Source of the DNA: Candidatus Nealsonbacteria bacterium RIFOXYB1_FULL_40_15
GTDB lineage: Bacteria > Patescibacteriota > Minisyncoccia > Minisyncoccales > GWA2-38-27
Direction of reading: 5' to 3'
DNA length: 47,524 nucleotides
Assembly (NCBI GenBank): GCA_001821555.1
Contig: MHMM01000004.1
Location: 1-47,524, forward strand
Shown: positions 14,948-23,482 of the stretch, one piece after another
Layout: each line of letters begins with the position of its first letter
How positions within the stretch are numbered: position 1 is the stretch's first letter
Notes under the pieces: model-generated
What the model was told of the DNA's origin: nothing
Seen by the model: only the letters and a program-made list of their open reading frames with translations
The model's database searches: none
Program-made: the position numbers and the translations under genes

Positions 14948-17302
14948 TTATTTAGAAAGTTGCATTATTGTTTTAACAACCGTATCAGGGTTTAAAGATA
15001 TGCTCTCTATCCCCTCTTCTTTCAGAAATTCTGCGAATTCAGGGATATCTGAAGGCGCCTGGCCGCAGATTCCGCAGTATTTGTTTTTCTTTTTGCAGGC
15101 CTTTATGACATCTGATATCATTTTTTTAACAGCGGGGTTGGTTTCATTTCCAATATACGATATGCCTCCATTGTCTCTGTCTAATCCCAAAACAAGTTGG
15201 GTAAGATCATTGCTTCCGATGCTCATTCCATCAAATATCTTTAGAAATTCGTCAGCCAGAATAACATTAGAAGGTATTTCGCACATTACATATACTTTTA
15301 TCTTTTTGAGGCCGAATTTGGCTATAAGGTTCAAAACTTTCTTTCCTTCCTCCACTGTCCTGCAAAAAGGAACCATGACAGAAATGTTATCTAATCCGAA
15401 AACTTTCCTTGCCCTCTTAATCGCTTCGCATTCCATCTTAAAGGCCGGCTGGAAAGATTCATCAATATACCTTGAAGCACCCCTAAAACCAAGCATAGGA
15501 TTGGATTCTTCGCCCTCAAAAAGCTCTCCTCCTATCAAATTCCTGTATTCGTTGGTCTTGAAATCAGAGAATCTAACTATAGTTTCTTTGGGATACACCG
15601 AAGAAGCTATTTGGGCAACTCCCTCAGCTAATTCTTTCACAAAATACTCCCTTTTGTCTTTGTGCTCTAAAGTGAGTTCTGATATTCTTTTCTTGAGCTT
15701 TTTATCTTTCAATGTTTTGAAATGATAAAGCGCCAAAGGATGTATTTTTATCTTTTCGGCTATTATAAATTCTTCTCTTGCCAATCCTATGCCGTCAACA
15801 GGCAAAAAAGAAGTCTTAAAAGCAATCTCTGGAGCTCCGACATTCATAGTAATCTTGGTTTTGAGATTGGGAATCTTCTTCAAATCATATTCTTTAACTT
15901 TGTAAGGCAGCTTTCCCTCGTAAACTCTCCCTAAAAGCCCTTGAGTGCAATCCACAGTCACTTCCTGGCCTGTCTTTAATATTTCGGTTGCATTCTTTGT
16001 CCCAACTATAGCAGGCACTCCCAGCTCCCTTGAAACAATGGCGGCATGGGCTGTCTTTCCCCCCTCGTCGGTTACTATTGCAGAAGCTATCCTCATTATC
16101 GGAACCCAATCAGGATCTGTCATTTTAGTCACAAGAACTTCTCCTTTTTGGAATTCATTTATTTTTGAAACATCTGATACTATTCTTACCTTGCCCAATC
16201 CGATCTTATCCCCTATGGCTATTCCTTTCAAAATAGGATCTTTGTTTGTTTCTATCTTATATTCAATATACTTTCTGCCAGTCTGGGGAGCATGCACCGT
16301 TTCAGGCCTTGCCTGGACTATAAAAAGCTGTTTTGTTTTTCCGTCTTTGGCCCATTCTATATCTTGATGCTTGCCGTAGTGGTCCTGTATTTTCAACGCC
16401 CAATCGGCTAAAATAAGAACTTCTTTGTCTGTCAATGAAAACTTTATCTGGTCTTTTTCTTTAACTCTTTCTTCTTTCAATCCTCCGTCTTTAGAATAAA
16501 TGTATTTTACAGTTTTTCTACCGAGATTCTTTAAAATAATAGACTTAAATCCTTTTTTAAAAGTTGGTTTATGGATGTAGAATTCGTCGGGAGTTATCTT
16601 TCCTTTGACTATAAGTTCTCCGATTCCCCATATAGAATTTATCAGCACCACATCTTCAAATCCGGTTTCGGTATCTAGGGTAAACATTACTCCCGAAGAA
16701 GCAAGATCGGATCTTATCATTTTTTGGACTCCCACTGACAAAGCGATTTTAAGATGATCAAACCCCTTCTCTTCTCTATATGCTATGGATCTATCTGTAA
16801 ATAGAGAAGCAATGCATTTTTTAACTGCTCTTAAGAGCTGGTCTTCCCCTCTCACATTAAGGAATGTTTCCATTTGCCCGGCAAAGGAGGCCGTAGCCAG
16901 ATCTTCGGCTGTAGCAGAAGATCTTACTGCCACATCCGTATTGGCTTCTCCATATTTTTTGGAAAGTTTTTTGTAGGACTTGAGTATTTTCTTTTCCAGG
17001 TCTTTTGGAATTTCAGAATCCATGATAAGTTTTCTGACAGCTCTGCCTGTTTCCGTAAGACTGTTTATATCGTCTTTCTTAAACTTCCCGAAAAGATCTT
17101 TTATTTTTACATCTATTTGATTTTCTCTAAGAAAATACCAGAATGCCCTAGAAGTTAAAGCGAATCCGTCCGGAAGATTAACTCCTTTGCCTTTTAAATT
17201 GCAGTACATTTCTCCCAAAGAAGCGTTTTTGCCCCCGACCAAAAGACCGTCTGATTTATTGATCTCTCTATACCAAAGAATATGCTTTAGTTTTTTAAAC
17301 AT
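14948..17302 (-). CDS. ppsA: Phosphoenolpyruvate synthase (PEP/pyruvate dikinase family)
   Basis: 784-aa enzyme interconverting pyruvate + ATP and PEP + AMP + Pi. The N-terminal ATP-grasp domain (GGKNASLGEM, VRSSATAEDLATASFAGQ) precedes the phosphohistidine domain (GGKTAHAAIVSRELGVPAI) and the C-terminal PEP barrel (DGIGLAREEF, GSNDLTQLVLGLDR, CGICGQAPSD). Placed with aldolase and acetate genes and with no pyruvate kinase here, it may run toward pyruvate. Part of the operon starting at pduL, 3 nt after ackA. Confidence 0.93.
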   Translation of the reverse strand: MFKKLKHILWYREINKSDGLLVGGKNASLGEMYCNLKGKGVNLPDGFALTSRAFWYFLRENQIDVKIKDLFGKFKKDDINSLTETGRAVRKLIMDSEIPKDLEKKILKSYKKLSKKYGEANTDVAVRSSATAEDLATASFAGQMETFLNVRGEDQLLRAVKKCIASLFTDRSIAYREEKGFDHLKIALSVGVQKMIRSDLASSGVMFTLDTETGFEDVVLINSIWGIGELIVKGKITPDEFYIHKPTFKKGFKSIILKNLGRKTVKYIYSKDGGLKEERVKEKDQIKFSLTDKEVLILADWALKIQDHYGKHQDIEWAKDGKTKQLFIVQARPETVHAPQTGRKYIEYKIETNKDPILKGIAIGDKIGLGKVRIVSDVSKINEFQKGEVLVTKMTDPDWVPIMRIASAIVTDEGGKTAHAAIVSRELGVPAIVGTKNATEILKTGQEVTVDCTQGLLGRVYEGKLPYKVKEYDLKKIPNLKTKITMNVGAPEIAFKTSFLPVDGIGLAREEFIIAEKIKIHPLALYHFKTLKDKKLKKRISELTLEHKDKREYFVKELAEGVAQIASSVYPKETIVRFSDFKTNEYRNLIGGELFEGEESNPMLGFRGASRYIDESFQPAFKMECEAIKRARKVFGLDNISVMVPFCRTVEEGKKVLNLIAKFGLKKIKVYVMCEIPSNVILADEFLKIFDGMSIGSNDLTQLVLGLDRDNGGISYIGNETNPAVKKMISDVIKACKKKNKYCGICGQAPSDIPEFAEFLKEEGIESISLNPDTVVKTIMQLSK

Positions 17303-17305
17303 AGT

Positions 17306-18325
17306 TTATGGAATAAGGATTTTTTTAGCTATCATAAGCTCTTCATTTGACTTTACGACTATTTTTTTTGCGCCATTTAGAAAATCTAGGCCCCTAAGAA
17401 TCATTTTTCTTGTTTTGGGAATTCCCGATCCTATGGCTCCGGTAAATACAATAGCATCTATTCCTCCCAAAACAGCGTAATAGGATCCTATATATTTTTG
17501 TATCCTGTAAACAAACATTTCCAGAGCTAGCTTGGCTTTTTTATCTTTTCTTCTTAGTATCTCAAGCATATCTGAAGTTCCAGAAACAGCCTTCATCCCG
17601 CTTTCGTTGTTGAGCATTTTTCTAACACTTGAGTCAAGATATTTTCTGGAAAGCTCCAGAACAATTCCAGGATCAATATCTCCCGCCCTAGTCATCATCA
17701 TCAATCCTTCCATCGGAGTAAATCCCATTGAAGTGTCAACCGGACGTCCGTTTCTTGCCGCAGTTATACTGCACCCTCCGCCCAAATGACAGGATATAAT
17801 TTTGGAATCCTGTTTCTTGATCCTAGATATAGTTTCCTGAATTGCATATTCATGGGAGATTCCATGGAATCCAAACCTTCTCAAACCCAAAGATTTTACA
17901 AACTTTTCAGGAATAGGATAATAGCGGGCCTTTTCCGGCAAATCCTTATAATATTCTGTATCAAAAACTGCTTTGTGCACAGCATTAGGAAACATTTTCA
18001 TCGCAACCCTTATTCCCATAATATTATATGGATTATGAAGCGGAGCCAATCTGTTAATCCTCTCCAATTCTTTTAAATCTTCTTCTGAAATCGCACTGGT
18101 TTTTCTGAATTTAAGCCCGCCGTGGACTACCCTGTGGCCGGCAAGATCTATATCAAATCTTACTTTCTTCAATTCATTCTTAAGAATCCCCTTGAATCTT
18201 ATCCTGTTTATAATCTCCTCCTCAGATCTCTTGAAACTTATATACCCCTCTTTTTTTAATTTAAGATTTTCATCAAATACTTTCCATTTGATTGATTGGC
18301 TTCCACAGTTTAAAACTAAAATCAT
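17306..18325 (-). CDS. ackA: Acetate kinase
   Basis: Makes ATP and acetate from acetyl phosphate. ASKHA-fold motifs: VLNCGSQSIKWKVF, GHRVVHGG, FDTEYYKDLP, RFGFHGISHEY, CHLGGGCSI, and MGFTPMEGLMMMTRAGDIDP. VFTGAIGSG replaces the usual VFTAGIGEN. At 339 aa it is about 60 residues shorter than typical enzymes, mostly in surface loops. Its ATG overlaps the pduL stop by 4 nt, joining it to its pathway partner. Confidence 0.92.
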   Translation of the reverse strand: MILVLNCGSQSIKWKVFDENLKLKKEGYISFKRSEEEIINRIRFKGILKNELKKVRFDIDLAGHRVVHGGLKFRKTSAISEEDLKELERINRLAPLHNPYNIMGIRVAMKMFPNAVHKAVFDTEYYKDLPEKARYYPIPEKFVKSLGLRRFGFHGISHEYAIQETISRIKKQDSKIISCHLGGGCSITAARNGRPVDTSMGFTPMEGLMMMTRAGDIDPGIVLELSRKYLDSSVRKMLNNESGMKAVSGTSDMLEILRRKDKKAKLALEMFVYRIQKYIGSYYAVLGGIDAIVFTGAIGSGIPKTRKMILRGLDFLNGAKKIVVKSNEELMIAKKILIP

Positions 18326-18882
18326 ATTAAATAGCCGAAAGTCTTCTTATCAACTCCGGCCGAGTTCCCCTCGTCAGCGTCTAGATGCATAACAAGGATA
18401 TAATTATCTTTTATCCTTACTTTAACTTGTTTAAAAACCAATCCTCTTTTTCCCGGGATTTCCACGGATACTGTTTGGTTATTCTTCAGCTTTAGCTTTT
18501 CTGCCTCTTTTTTATTGCAGTGAATGTGCCTTTGGGCAACAATAACTCCGTTATTGATTCTTATTTTCCCGTTGGGGCCTATTAAAAAAGCTCCTGGCGT
18601 ACTTTCTATGCTCCCTGAAACTCTGACAACAGGATCTATGCCCAAACAAAAAGCATCGGTAATGCTTAGCTCAACCTGGGTTTCTTTTCTTTCTGGCCCC
18701 ACCACTCTCAAAGAAAGCTCTCCCCTTTTGGTCTTTATCTTTATCCCTTCTTTAGCGGAAAATTCTCCAGGAAGAGTAAGGTCTTTTAATTTTCTTAGCT
18801 TGTAATCTTTCCCAAAAAGCTTTTCCAGATCCTTTCTGGACAAGTGAACATGCCTAGCTGAAACTTCAACAGGTATTCTCAT
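18322..18882 (-). CDS. pduL: PduL-type phosphotransacylase
   Basis: 186-aa phosphate acyltransferase converting acetyl-CoA (or propanoyl-CoA) to the acyl phosphate. Metal-binding motifs of the two half-barrels are clear: VSARHVHLSRKD, VIVAQRHIHCNK and VMHLDADEGN. There is no N-terminal encapsulation peptide, so it is a cytosolic form used in place of Pta. It leads the operon through ackA, ppsA, pfkB and fba. Confidence 0.92.
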   Translation of the reverse strand: MRIPVEVSARHVHLSRKDLEKLFGKDYKLRKLKDLTLPGEFSAKEGIKIKTKRGELSLRVVGPERKETQVELSITDAFCLGIDPVVRVSGSIESTPGAFLIGPNGKIRINNGVIVAQRHIHCNKKEAEKLKLKNNQTVSVEIPGKRGLVFKQVKVRIKDNYILVMHLDADEGNSAGVDKKTFGYLI

Positions 18883-18888
18883 TCAGCC

Positions 18889-18894
18889 ATTATA
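18889..18894 (-). promoter_or_regulatory. -10 hexamer for leaderless pduL operon
   Basis: TATAAT, then GGCTGA, then ATG 18882. No ribosome binding site. Confidence 0.65.
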
Positions 18895-18932
18895 CCTTTT
18901 TTAGATTAATCAAAAAAGCTCTTAAGTTGTGG

Positions 18933-18959
18933 AAAACAAAATCCGCCAAGGGCGGATTT
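18933..18959 (-). terminator. Terminator downstream of gap
   Basis: Perfect 9-bp stem AAATCCGCC / GGCGGATTT, then TTTGTTTTCC on the minus strand. It separates gap from the pduL operon. Confidence 0.8.
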
Positions 18960-18991
18960 AAAGTGTATTTAGCTTAAATATTTTTCTTGAT

Positions 18992-19981
18992 TTATTTTAG
19001 CTTCTTTCCTATGAATTCTGCGAACTCAACCAATCTCTTGCTATACCCTGCTTCGTTATCATACCAGGCCAATACCTTCACCAGATTTCCATTGACCATG
19101 GTCTCTGAAAGATCAATTATAGAAGAATAGGTATTCCCCTTGTAATCAGAAGAAACAAGGGGCTGTTTTTCTGTTCTGAATATACCTTCAATTTCAGATT
19201 CTTTGAATGCATTATTGACTTCTTCTTTTGACACTGGCCTGCCCAGCTCAACTATCAAATCCAGAATTGAAACAATCGGAGTCGGAACCCTCACGGCTAT
19301 TCCATCTAATTTTCCGTTAAGCGAAGGGATGGCTTTTCCTATCGCTTTTGCGGCTCCAGTGCTTGTCGGAATCATATTCAAAGCCGCAGCCCTGGCCCTT
19401 CTTAAGTCTTCGTGGGGAAGATCTAGTATTCTCTGGTCATTGGTGTAGCTGTGAATGGTAGTCATAAATCCTTTTATAATCTCAAAGTTGTCATTCAAAA
19501 TCTTTGCAACAGGAGCAAGACAATTAGTGGTGCAGGAACCCATATCCATAATATCCGCCTTTTCGGCATTATATTCAGATTCATTCACCCCCAAGATAAA
19601 GGTAGGGATATCATCTCCTTTCGCAGGAGCTGAAATTATCACTTTCTTTGCTCCTGCATTAAGGTGCTTTCCGGCTCCTTTTCTATCTCTGAAGATTCCT
19701 GTGCATTCTAATATAATATCTGCTTTCCAGGGAATCTTTTCGGGATCTTTCTCCGAAAATACCCTGTATTTTACTCCGTCCACAATCAAATTTTGATCGT
19801 CATAAGAAACTTCTCTGCTATAAATCCCATAGTTAGAATCGTATTTCAATAAATGGGCTAGGGTTTTCGTGTCCGTAAGATCATTTATTCCTGTTAGTTT
19901 TAAGTTGGGGTTTTCAAGAATATGCCTAAAAGCAGGACGCCCGATCCTACCAAAGCCATTGATGCCAATTTTTATTGACAT
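18992..19981 (-). CDS. gap: Glyceraldehyde-3-phosphate dehydrogenase
   Basis: 329-aa NAD-binding enzyme that oxidises glyceraldehyde 3-phosphate. Motifs: INGFGRIGRPAFRH (Rossmann), SCTTNCLAPV with catalytic Cys, TTIHSYTNDQ and WYDNEAGYSKR. It is transcribed alone: AT-rich repeats lie upstream and a terminator downstream. Phosphoglycerate kinase is not adjacent, unlike in many bacteria. Confidence 0.96.
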   Translation of the reverse strand: MSIKIGINGFGRIGRPAFRHILENPNLKLTGINDLTDTKTLAHLLKYDSNYGIYSREVSYDDQNLIVDGVKYRVFSEKDPEKIPWKADIILECTGIFRDRKGAGKHLNAGAKKVIISAPAKGDDIPTFILGVNESEYNAEKADIMDMGSCTTNCLAPVAKILNDNFEIIKGFMTTIHSYTNDQRILDLPHEDLRRARAAALNMIPTSTGAAKAIGKAIPSLNGKLDGIAVRVPTPIVSILDLIVELGRPVSKEEVNNAFKESEIEGIFRTEKQPLVSSDYKGNTYSSIIDLSETMVNGNLVKVLAWYDNEAGYSKRLVEFAEFIGKKLK

Positions 19982-20100
19982 AAAAACTGAATTTCTAATT
20001 TTTAATTTCTAATTTCTAATGAATTTCTAATGATTTAAAATTTTATCTAGAAATTAATCAAATAAAAATTTTATAAAAATTGAAAATTATAAATTGAAAA
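19982..20100. repeat. AT-rich slippage-type repeats between gap and the glutaredoxin gene
   Basis: AATTTCTAAT-like words recur at least five times between 19989 and 20033, followed by further A/T runs. Low-complexity DNA; the gap promoter must lie here but cannot be singled out. Confidence 0.6.
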
Positions 20101-20349
20101 TTATTCTTTTATATTTAATAATCCGTTTATCTTTTCCCTGTCAAATCCAATTACGATAGTTTCTCCTATCTGTAGCACAGGAACATGCATCTGACCAGAT
20201 TTTTCTATCATTTCATTAAGAGCATTCTGGTCTTGAGAAACATCAATATCCTCAAATTCAAATCCTTTTTCTTTCAGATACTCTTTTAAAGTAACACAGT
20301 AAGGACAGGCAGGAGTGCTGTAGATCTTAACTTTAGGCTGATTCTCCAT
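20101..20349 (-). CDS. Glutaredoxin-like protein
   Basis: 82-aa thioredoxin-fold disulphide reductase with CPYC active site (STPACPYCVTLKEYL) and the cis-Pro motif HVPVLQIG. NrdH- or GrxC-like; probably reduced by thioredoxin reductase encoded 3 kb upstream. It shares one base (TAATG) with the preceding membrane thioredoxin-like gene, so they are co-translated. Confidence 0.88.
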   Translation of the reverse strand: MENQPKVKIYSTPACPYCVTLKEYLKEKGFEFEDIDVSQDQNALNEMIEKSGQMHVPVLQIGETIVIGFDREKINGLLNIKE

Positions 20350-21080
20350 TAGTTTATGCTGTTAACTAAGTCTTCCAATCCTTCGCAGGCTTCTTCGGGC
20401 TGGTTTTGAGTAAGTTTGCACATCAAGGCGGCTAGATTTTTCCCTTCCGTTTCTTCTCCGGACTGCTCTCCCGACCCTACCCTGTAATACTTGCACCCTA
20501 TAACCAAAGTAGGAATACCTCCGGTGCTGTACTTCTTAAATATATCCTGGTCTGCATCGTTGTCTATATTCTCATGGTAAGCAATCAATCCTTCAAATTT
20601 AGATGCGACACCCCTTATCACTGGCTTCTCCCATACACAGTGAGGACAAGACTCCGATCCGAAGAAATATACAACGGGCTTTCCGTCTTCATAACAGATT
20701 TCTTCCGAAGAAACCGAGAAGTTTCCTACAGTAGTTCCGGTGTTGTCCGCTGGATCTTCAACTTCGGCCAAGTCTATTGTTTGGGGAAAGATAAAAGAAC
20801 CGTCTTTAGTAATTCTCCACTCTGCCTGCTGGCCGGAAACATCAAATTTAACCTTATACACCCCATTCTCTTCAAAAGTGTCTATCAAAGAAGCTGTCGC
20901 CTGTCCCCTTAATATATTATTATTTACAAAATCAATTAGCTTATTCCCTGCGTCTGCAGAAGATATGATATTCGCCCCGCCAGAACTCACCGTACACTTT
21001 GAATAGCTGTTATACGCTAAAGCTCCCCCTATAATCAAGGCGGCTAATATAACAACCAGAGGTATAATGAATTTATTCAT
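20349..21080 (-). CDS. Membrane-anchored thioredoxin-fold protein
   Basis: 243-aa protein with an N-terminal helix (IIPLVVILAALIIGGALAY) and a PepSY-like or unclassified middle part. A C-terminal thioredoxin domain has CPHC (FFGSESCPHCVWEKP) and the cis-Pro segment GGIPTLVIG. It is probably an extracytoplasmic thiol oxidase or isomerase. Two further Cys (CKY and CEGLED) lie nearby. Confidence 0.75.
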   Translation of the reverse strand: MNKFIIPLVVILAALIIGGALAYNSYSKCTVSSGGANIISSADAGNKLIDFVNNNILRGQATASLIDTFEENGVYKVKFDVSGQQAEWRITKDGSFIFPQTIDLAEVEDPADNTGTTVGNFSVSSEEICYEDGKPVVYFFGSESCPHCVWEKPVIRGVASKFEGLIAYHENIDNDADQDIFKKYSTGGIPTLVIGCKYYRVGSGEQSGEETEGKNLAALMCKLTQNQPEEACEGLEDLVNSIN

Positions 21081-21129
21081 ATATTATGCTTTAGTAATAA
21101 TGTTTTGATTATACCAAACGAAAATCCTT

Positions 21130-21819
21130 TTACAAGGCCATTTCGTTTATCTTTTTTTCTTTTAAATTCAGCTTACCGTCAAAATTGTATTCAATGAGCC
21201 CCCCGAACGCTATTTCAAGATTAATAATATCTTTATCGGGTATCTTTTCTATATATTTTACAATAGCTCTCAAAGAGTTATGACTTGAAACCACCAGGAT
21301 ATTTTTACTATTCATAAGATCTTTTTCCACATGCTTTTTATAAAAAGGAATGGTTCTTTTGAAAACATCTCTTAAAGACTCTCCTCCTGGAGGCCTCACA
21401 TTATAACTTCTCCTCCAAAATCTAACTTTTTCCTCTCCATACTTTTCAATAGTTTCTTTTTTATCAAGGCCCTGCAGTTTTCCATAAAATCTTTCATTCA
21501 GTTTTTCGGTGACATAAACGGGAACATCATTATTGTTTAAATCCGTAAATTTGCCCCAACTTTTCATCTTTCCCTTATTAAAATGAATGAAAATAGGATA
21601 CTTTTGATTGTTTTTTTCTAGAATTTCGGCTACTGTATCCATATTTCTAAACAAAGAAGAAGAATAGATCGCATCTATCCTATTCTTAAAAATCTCTTCG
21701 GAGCATATTTTAGCCCTGTTTCCCTGATTCTTAGCCAATGGAACATCAACCCAGCCGGTAAATCTATTTTCTTCGTTCCATTGGGACTTCAGGTGGCGCA
21801 AAAGAAATAATTTAGACAT
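21130..21819 (-). CDS. gpmA: 2,3-bisphosphoglycerate-dependent phosphoglycerate mutase
   Basis: 229-aa enzyme interconverting 3- and 2-phosphoglycerate. Conserved pieces: RHLKSQWNEENRFTGWVDVPL, ERFYGKLQGLDK, RRSYNVRPPGGES and SSHNSLRAIVKY. The usual RHG triad around the phosphorylated His reads RHL here, and GNSLRA reads HNSLRA, so it is a divergent form. A TATAAT lies 6 nt before the ATG. It is divergently oriented from the lipoprotein gene at 21931, with promoters almost back to back. Confidence 0.88.
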   Translation of the reverse strand: MSKLFLLRHLKSQWNEENRFTGWVDVPLAKNQGNRAKICSEEIFKNRIDAIYSSSLFRNMDTVAEILEKNNQKYPIFIHFNKGKMKSWGKFTDLNNNDVPVYVTEKLNERFYGKLQGLDKKETIEKYGEEKVRFWRRSYNVRPPGGESLRDVFKRTIPFYKKHVEKDLMNSKNILVVSSHNSLRAIVKYIEKIPDKDIINLEIAFGGLIEYNFDGKLNLKEKKINEMAL

Positions 21820-21825
21820 TAAGAT

Positions 21826-21831
21826 ATTATA
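21826..21831 (-). promoter_or_regulatory. -10 hexamer for leaderless gpmA
   Basis: Minus-strand TTTGCTATAAT, an extended -10, followed by ATCTTA and ATG 21819. Confidence 0.7.
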
Positions 21832-21856
21832 GCAAATAAACCGCTGAAGTGAAATC

Positions 21857-21884
21857 TTGACACAGAGGCAAAAAGTACTAATCT
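21857..21884 (+). promoter_or_regulatory. Promoter of the EF-hand lipoprotein gene
   Basis: TTGACA (21857-21862), 16-bp spacer, TAATCT (21879-21884). Leader of about 40 nt carrying AAAGGAGAG. Confidence 0.7.
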
Positions 21885-21930
21885 TAAAATCAGAACGTTT
21901 CTTTAACCCGTTTCTCGAAAGGAGAGACAG

Positions 21931-22281
21931 ATGAAAAGGTTAAGTGTCGCGTTGCTGATTGTTTTGGCAATCCTCCTGGGGGGCTGCGGATCAGGAGCTC
22001 AGTTTGAAAAGGGCTTCTTTCAGAGGAAAATTGTCTTTACTCTCACCCCCGAAGCCCAGCAGTCCGTCGGGAACATCGTAAGTCTGCTGGAACAGTCCTA
22101 CGGAGAGACTGGCATAGAGCCTCCCTTGCCGGACAGTATTATCTTGCCTGTCTATGTGGCCGCTGACCTGAACAGAGACCATGAAATTTCAGACAAGGAG
22201 GCCAGGATTTTTGAAAAACAGGGGATCCTGATTTTCGAAGACCAACTGGGAGGAATGCGGTTCAGGTCGCAGACAAAGTAA
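21931..22281 (+). CDS. Orphan lipoprotein with EF-hand-like loop
   Basis: 116-aa protein with a lipoprotein signal peptide (KRLSVALLIVLAILLGGC; lipidated Cys at residue 19). Residues 79-90 read DLNRDHEISDKE, which matches a 12-residue EF-hand/dockerin calcium loop (Asp1, Asn3, Asp5, Ile8, Glu12). Family otherwise not recognised. It has its own promoter, a strong ribosome binding site (AAAGGAG) and its own terminator. It is more GC-rich than flanking gpmA and eno. Confidence 0.7.
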   Translation: MKRLSVALLIVLAILLGGCGSGAQFEKGFFQRKIVFTLTPEAQQSVGNIVSLLEQSYGETGIEPPLPDSIILPVYVAADLNRDHEISDKEARIFEKQGILIFEDQLGGMRFRSQTK

Positions 22282-22288
22282 AAGACAG

Positions 22289-22323
22289 GGCCGGATAGCT
22301 AATTATCCGGCCTTCTCTATTTT
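22289..22323. terminator. Bidirectional terminator between lipoprotein gene and eno
   Basis: Perfect 9-bp stem GGCCGGATA / TATCCGGCC with 6-nt loop; T-rich tail TTCTCTATTTT on plus and CTGTCTTTTA on minus. Confidence 0.85.
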
Positions 22324-23482
22324 ATAATCTATGGCTTTTGCAATATTTCTCTATCCTTAAAAGCCGTTTGTATTTTACCATCCTCTCTTTTTTGGAAGGA
22401 GCCCCTGATTTTATAAAATCAGAGCCGGTTCCGGCCGCCAGGTCGGCTATAAAGTCATCCATGGTTTCTCCCGACCTGTGGGAAACTATAGTTTTCCATC
22501 CAAAGGATTTGGCCATTCTTAAGGCTCTCAAAGTCTCCGTAACAGTGCCTATCTGATTCGGCTTTATTATAGCTCCATTGCAGTCTTTTTTGGATGATTT
22601 TATCCTTTCTATATTTGTAGTAAGAAAATCGTCTCCGATTATTCTGACCCGGCTCCCCAATTCTTCTGTTATTTTTCTAAAGCTTTCTTTATCTTCTTCT
22701 CCAAAAGGATCTTCAAGAAAGATTATAGGATACTTTGAGACCAGTTCCTTAAAGTATTCCACATTATATCTATTCTTTTGATCTTTTGAAAATTGACTGG
22801 CTGCAACGTCTAGACCTATTTCAAAATTAAGATCTCCCGCTGATTGTATTACAAAGTCCAACGCTTCTTCAGCAGAAGAAAGATTGCACGAAAACCCTCC
22901 TTCGTCTCCTAGCGATACGGCTTTAAACTTTTTATCAAGCTTTTTACCTAATTTTTTAAATATTTTTCTAGCAGCTTTCAGGTTCTTTGAAAAGCTCTCG
23001 TAGGAGGGAATAACCATGAATTCTTGGATATCAATGCTGTTTTTGGCATGCGCTCCTCCATTTATAATATTGAAGCAGGGCCTAGGCATTGATACTAAAA
23101 CTCTTCCCCGGTATATTTTGCTGATATAAGAAAAAAGCGGAAGATTTTCGGATCCAGATCCTGCCCTTAAAACAGCTATTGAAACAGGAAGGATGGCGTT
23201 TGCGCCTAATTTTCTCTTATTTTCGGTTCCGTCAAGCTCTATCAAGAGCTCATCCAGCTCTTCCTGCTTTTTTTCATCTAAACCTCTGACTGCAGGACCT
23301 ATAATTTTTGATATATTTTCCAAAGCTTTTTTAGTTTCCACGACAAAAGCCTCGTTCTTGCCAGTGGAAGCTCCAGAAGGACAGGAAGATTTAAAAACTC
23401 CTTTGTCGGTTTTCAATATTGCTTCTACGGTTGGCTTTCCCCTGGAATCAAGAATTCTTTTTGCCCTTAAGCTCTTTATCAT
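22322..23482 (-). CDS. eno: Enolase
   Basis: Dehydrates 2-phosphoglycerate to PEP. The 386-aa product has RILDSRGKPTVEA, PSGASTGKNEA, NIINGGAHA, FLEDPFGEED, IIGDDFLTTN, IIKPNQIGT and SHRSGETMDDF, including the catalytic Lys and magnesium ligands. It is about 40 residues shorter than typical enolases. It overlaps trxB by 4 nt and is transcribed with it. Confidence 0.95.
   Translation of the reverse strand: MIKSLRAKRILDSRGKPTVEAILKTDKGVFKSSCPSGASTGKNEAFVVETKKALENISKIIGPAVRGLDEKKQEELDELLIELDGTENKRKLGANAILPVSIAVLRAGSGSENLPLFSYISKIYRGRVLVSMPRPCFNIINGGAHAKNSIDIQEFMVIPSYESFSKNLKAARKIFKKLGKKLDKKFKAVSLGDEGGFSCNLSSAEEALDFVIQSAGDLNFEIGLDVAASQFSKDQKNRYNVEYFKELVSKYPIIFLEDPFGEEDKESFRKITEELGSRVRIIGDDFLTTNIERIKSSKKDCNGAIIKPNQIGTVTETLRALRMAKSFGWKTIVSHRSGETMDDFIADLAAGTGSDFIKSGAPSKKERMVKYKRLLRIEKYCKSHRL

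Noticed and set aside
15000-16367. Long plus-strand frames opposite ppsA
   Set aside because: Shadows of a well-conserved gene; they are rich in Ser/Leu/Ile with no recognisable domains or start signals.
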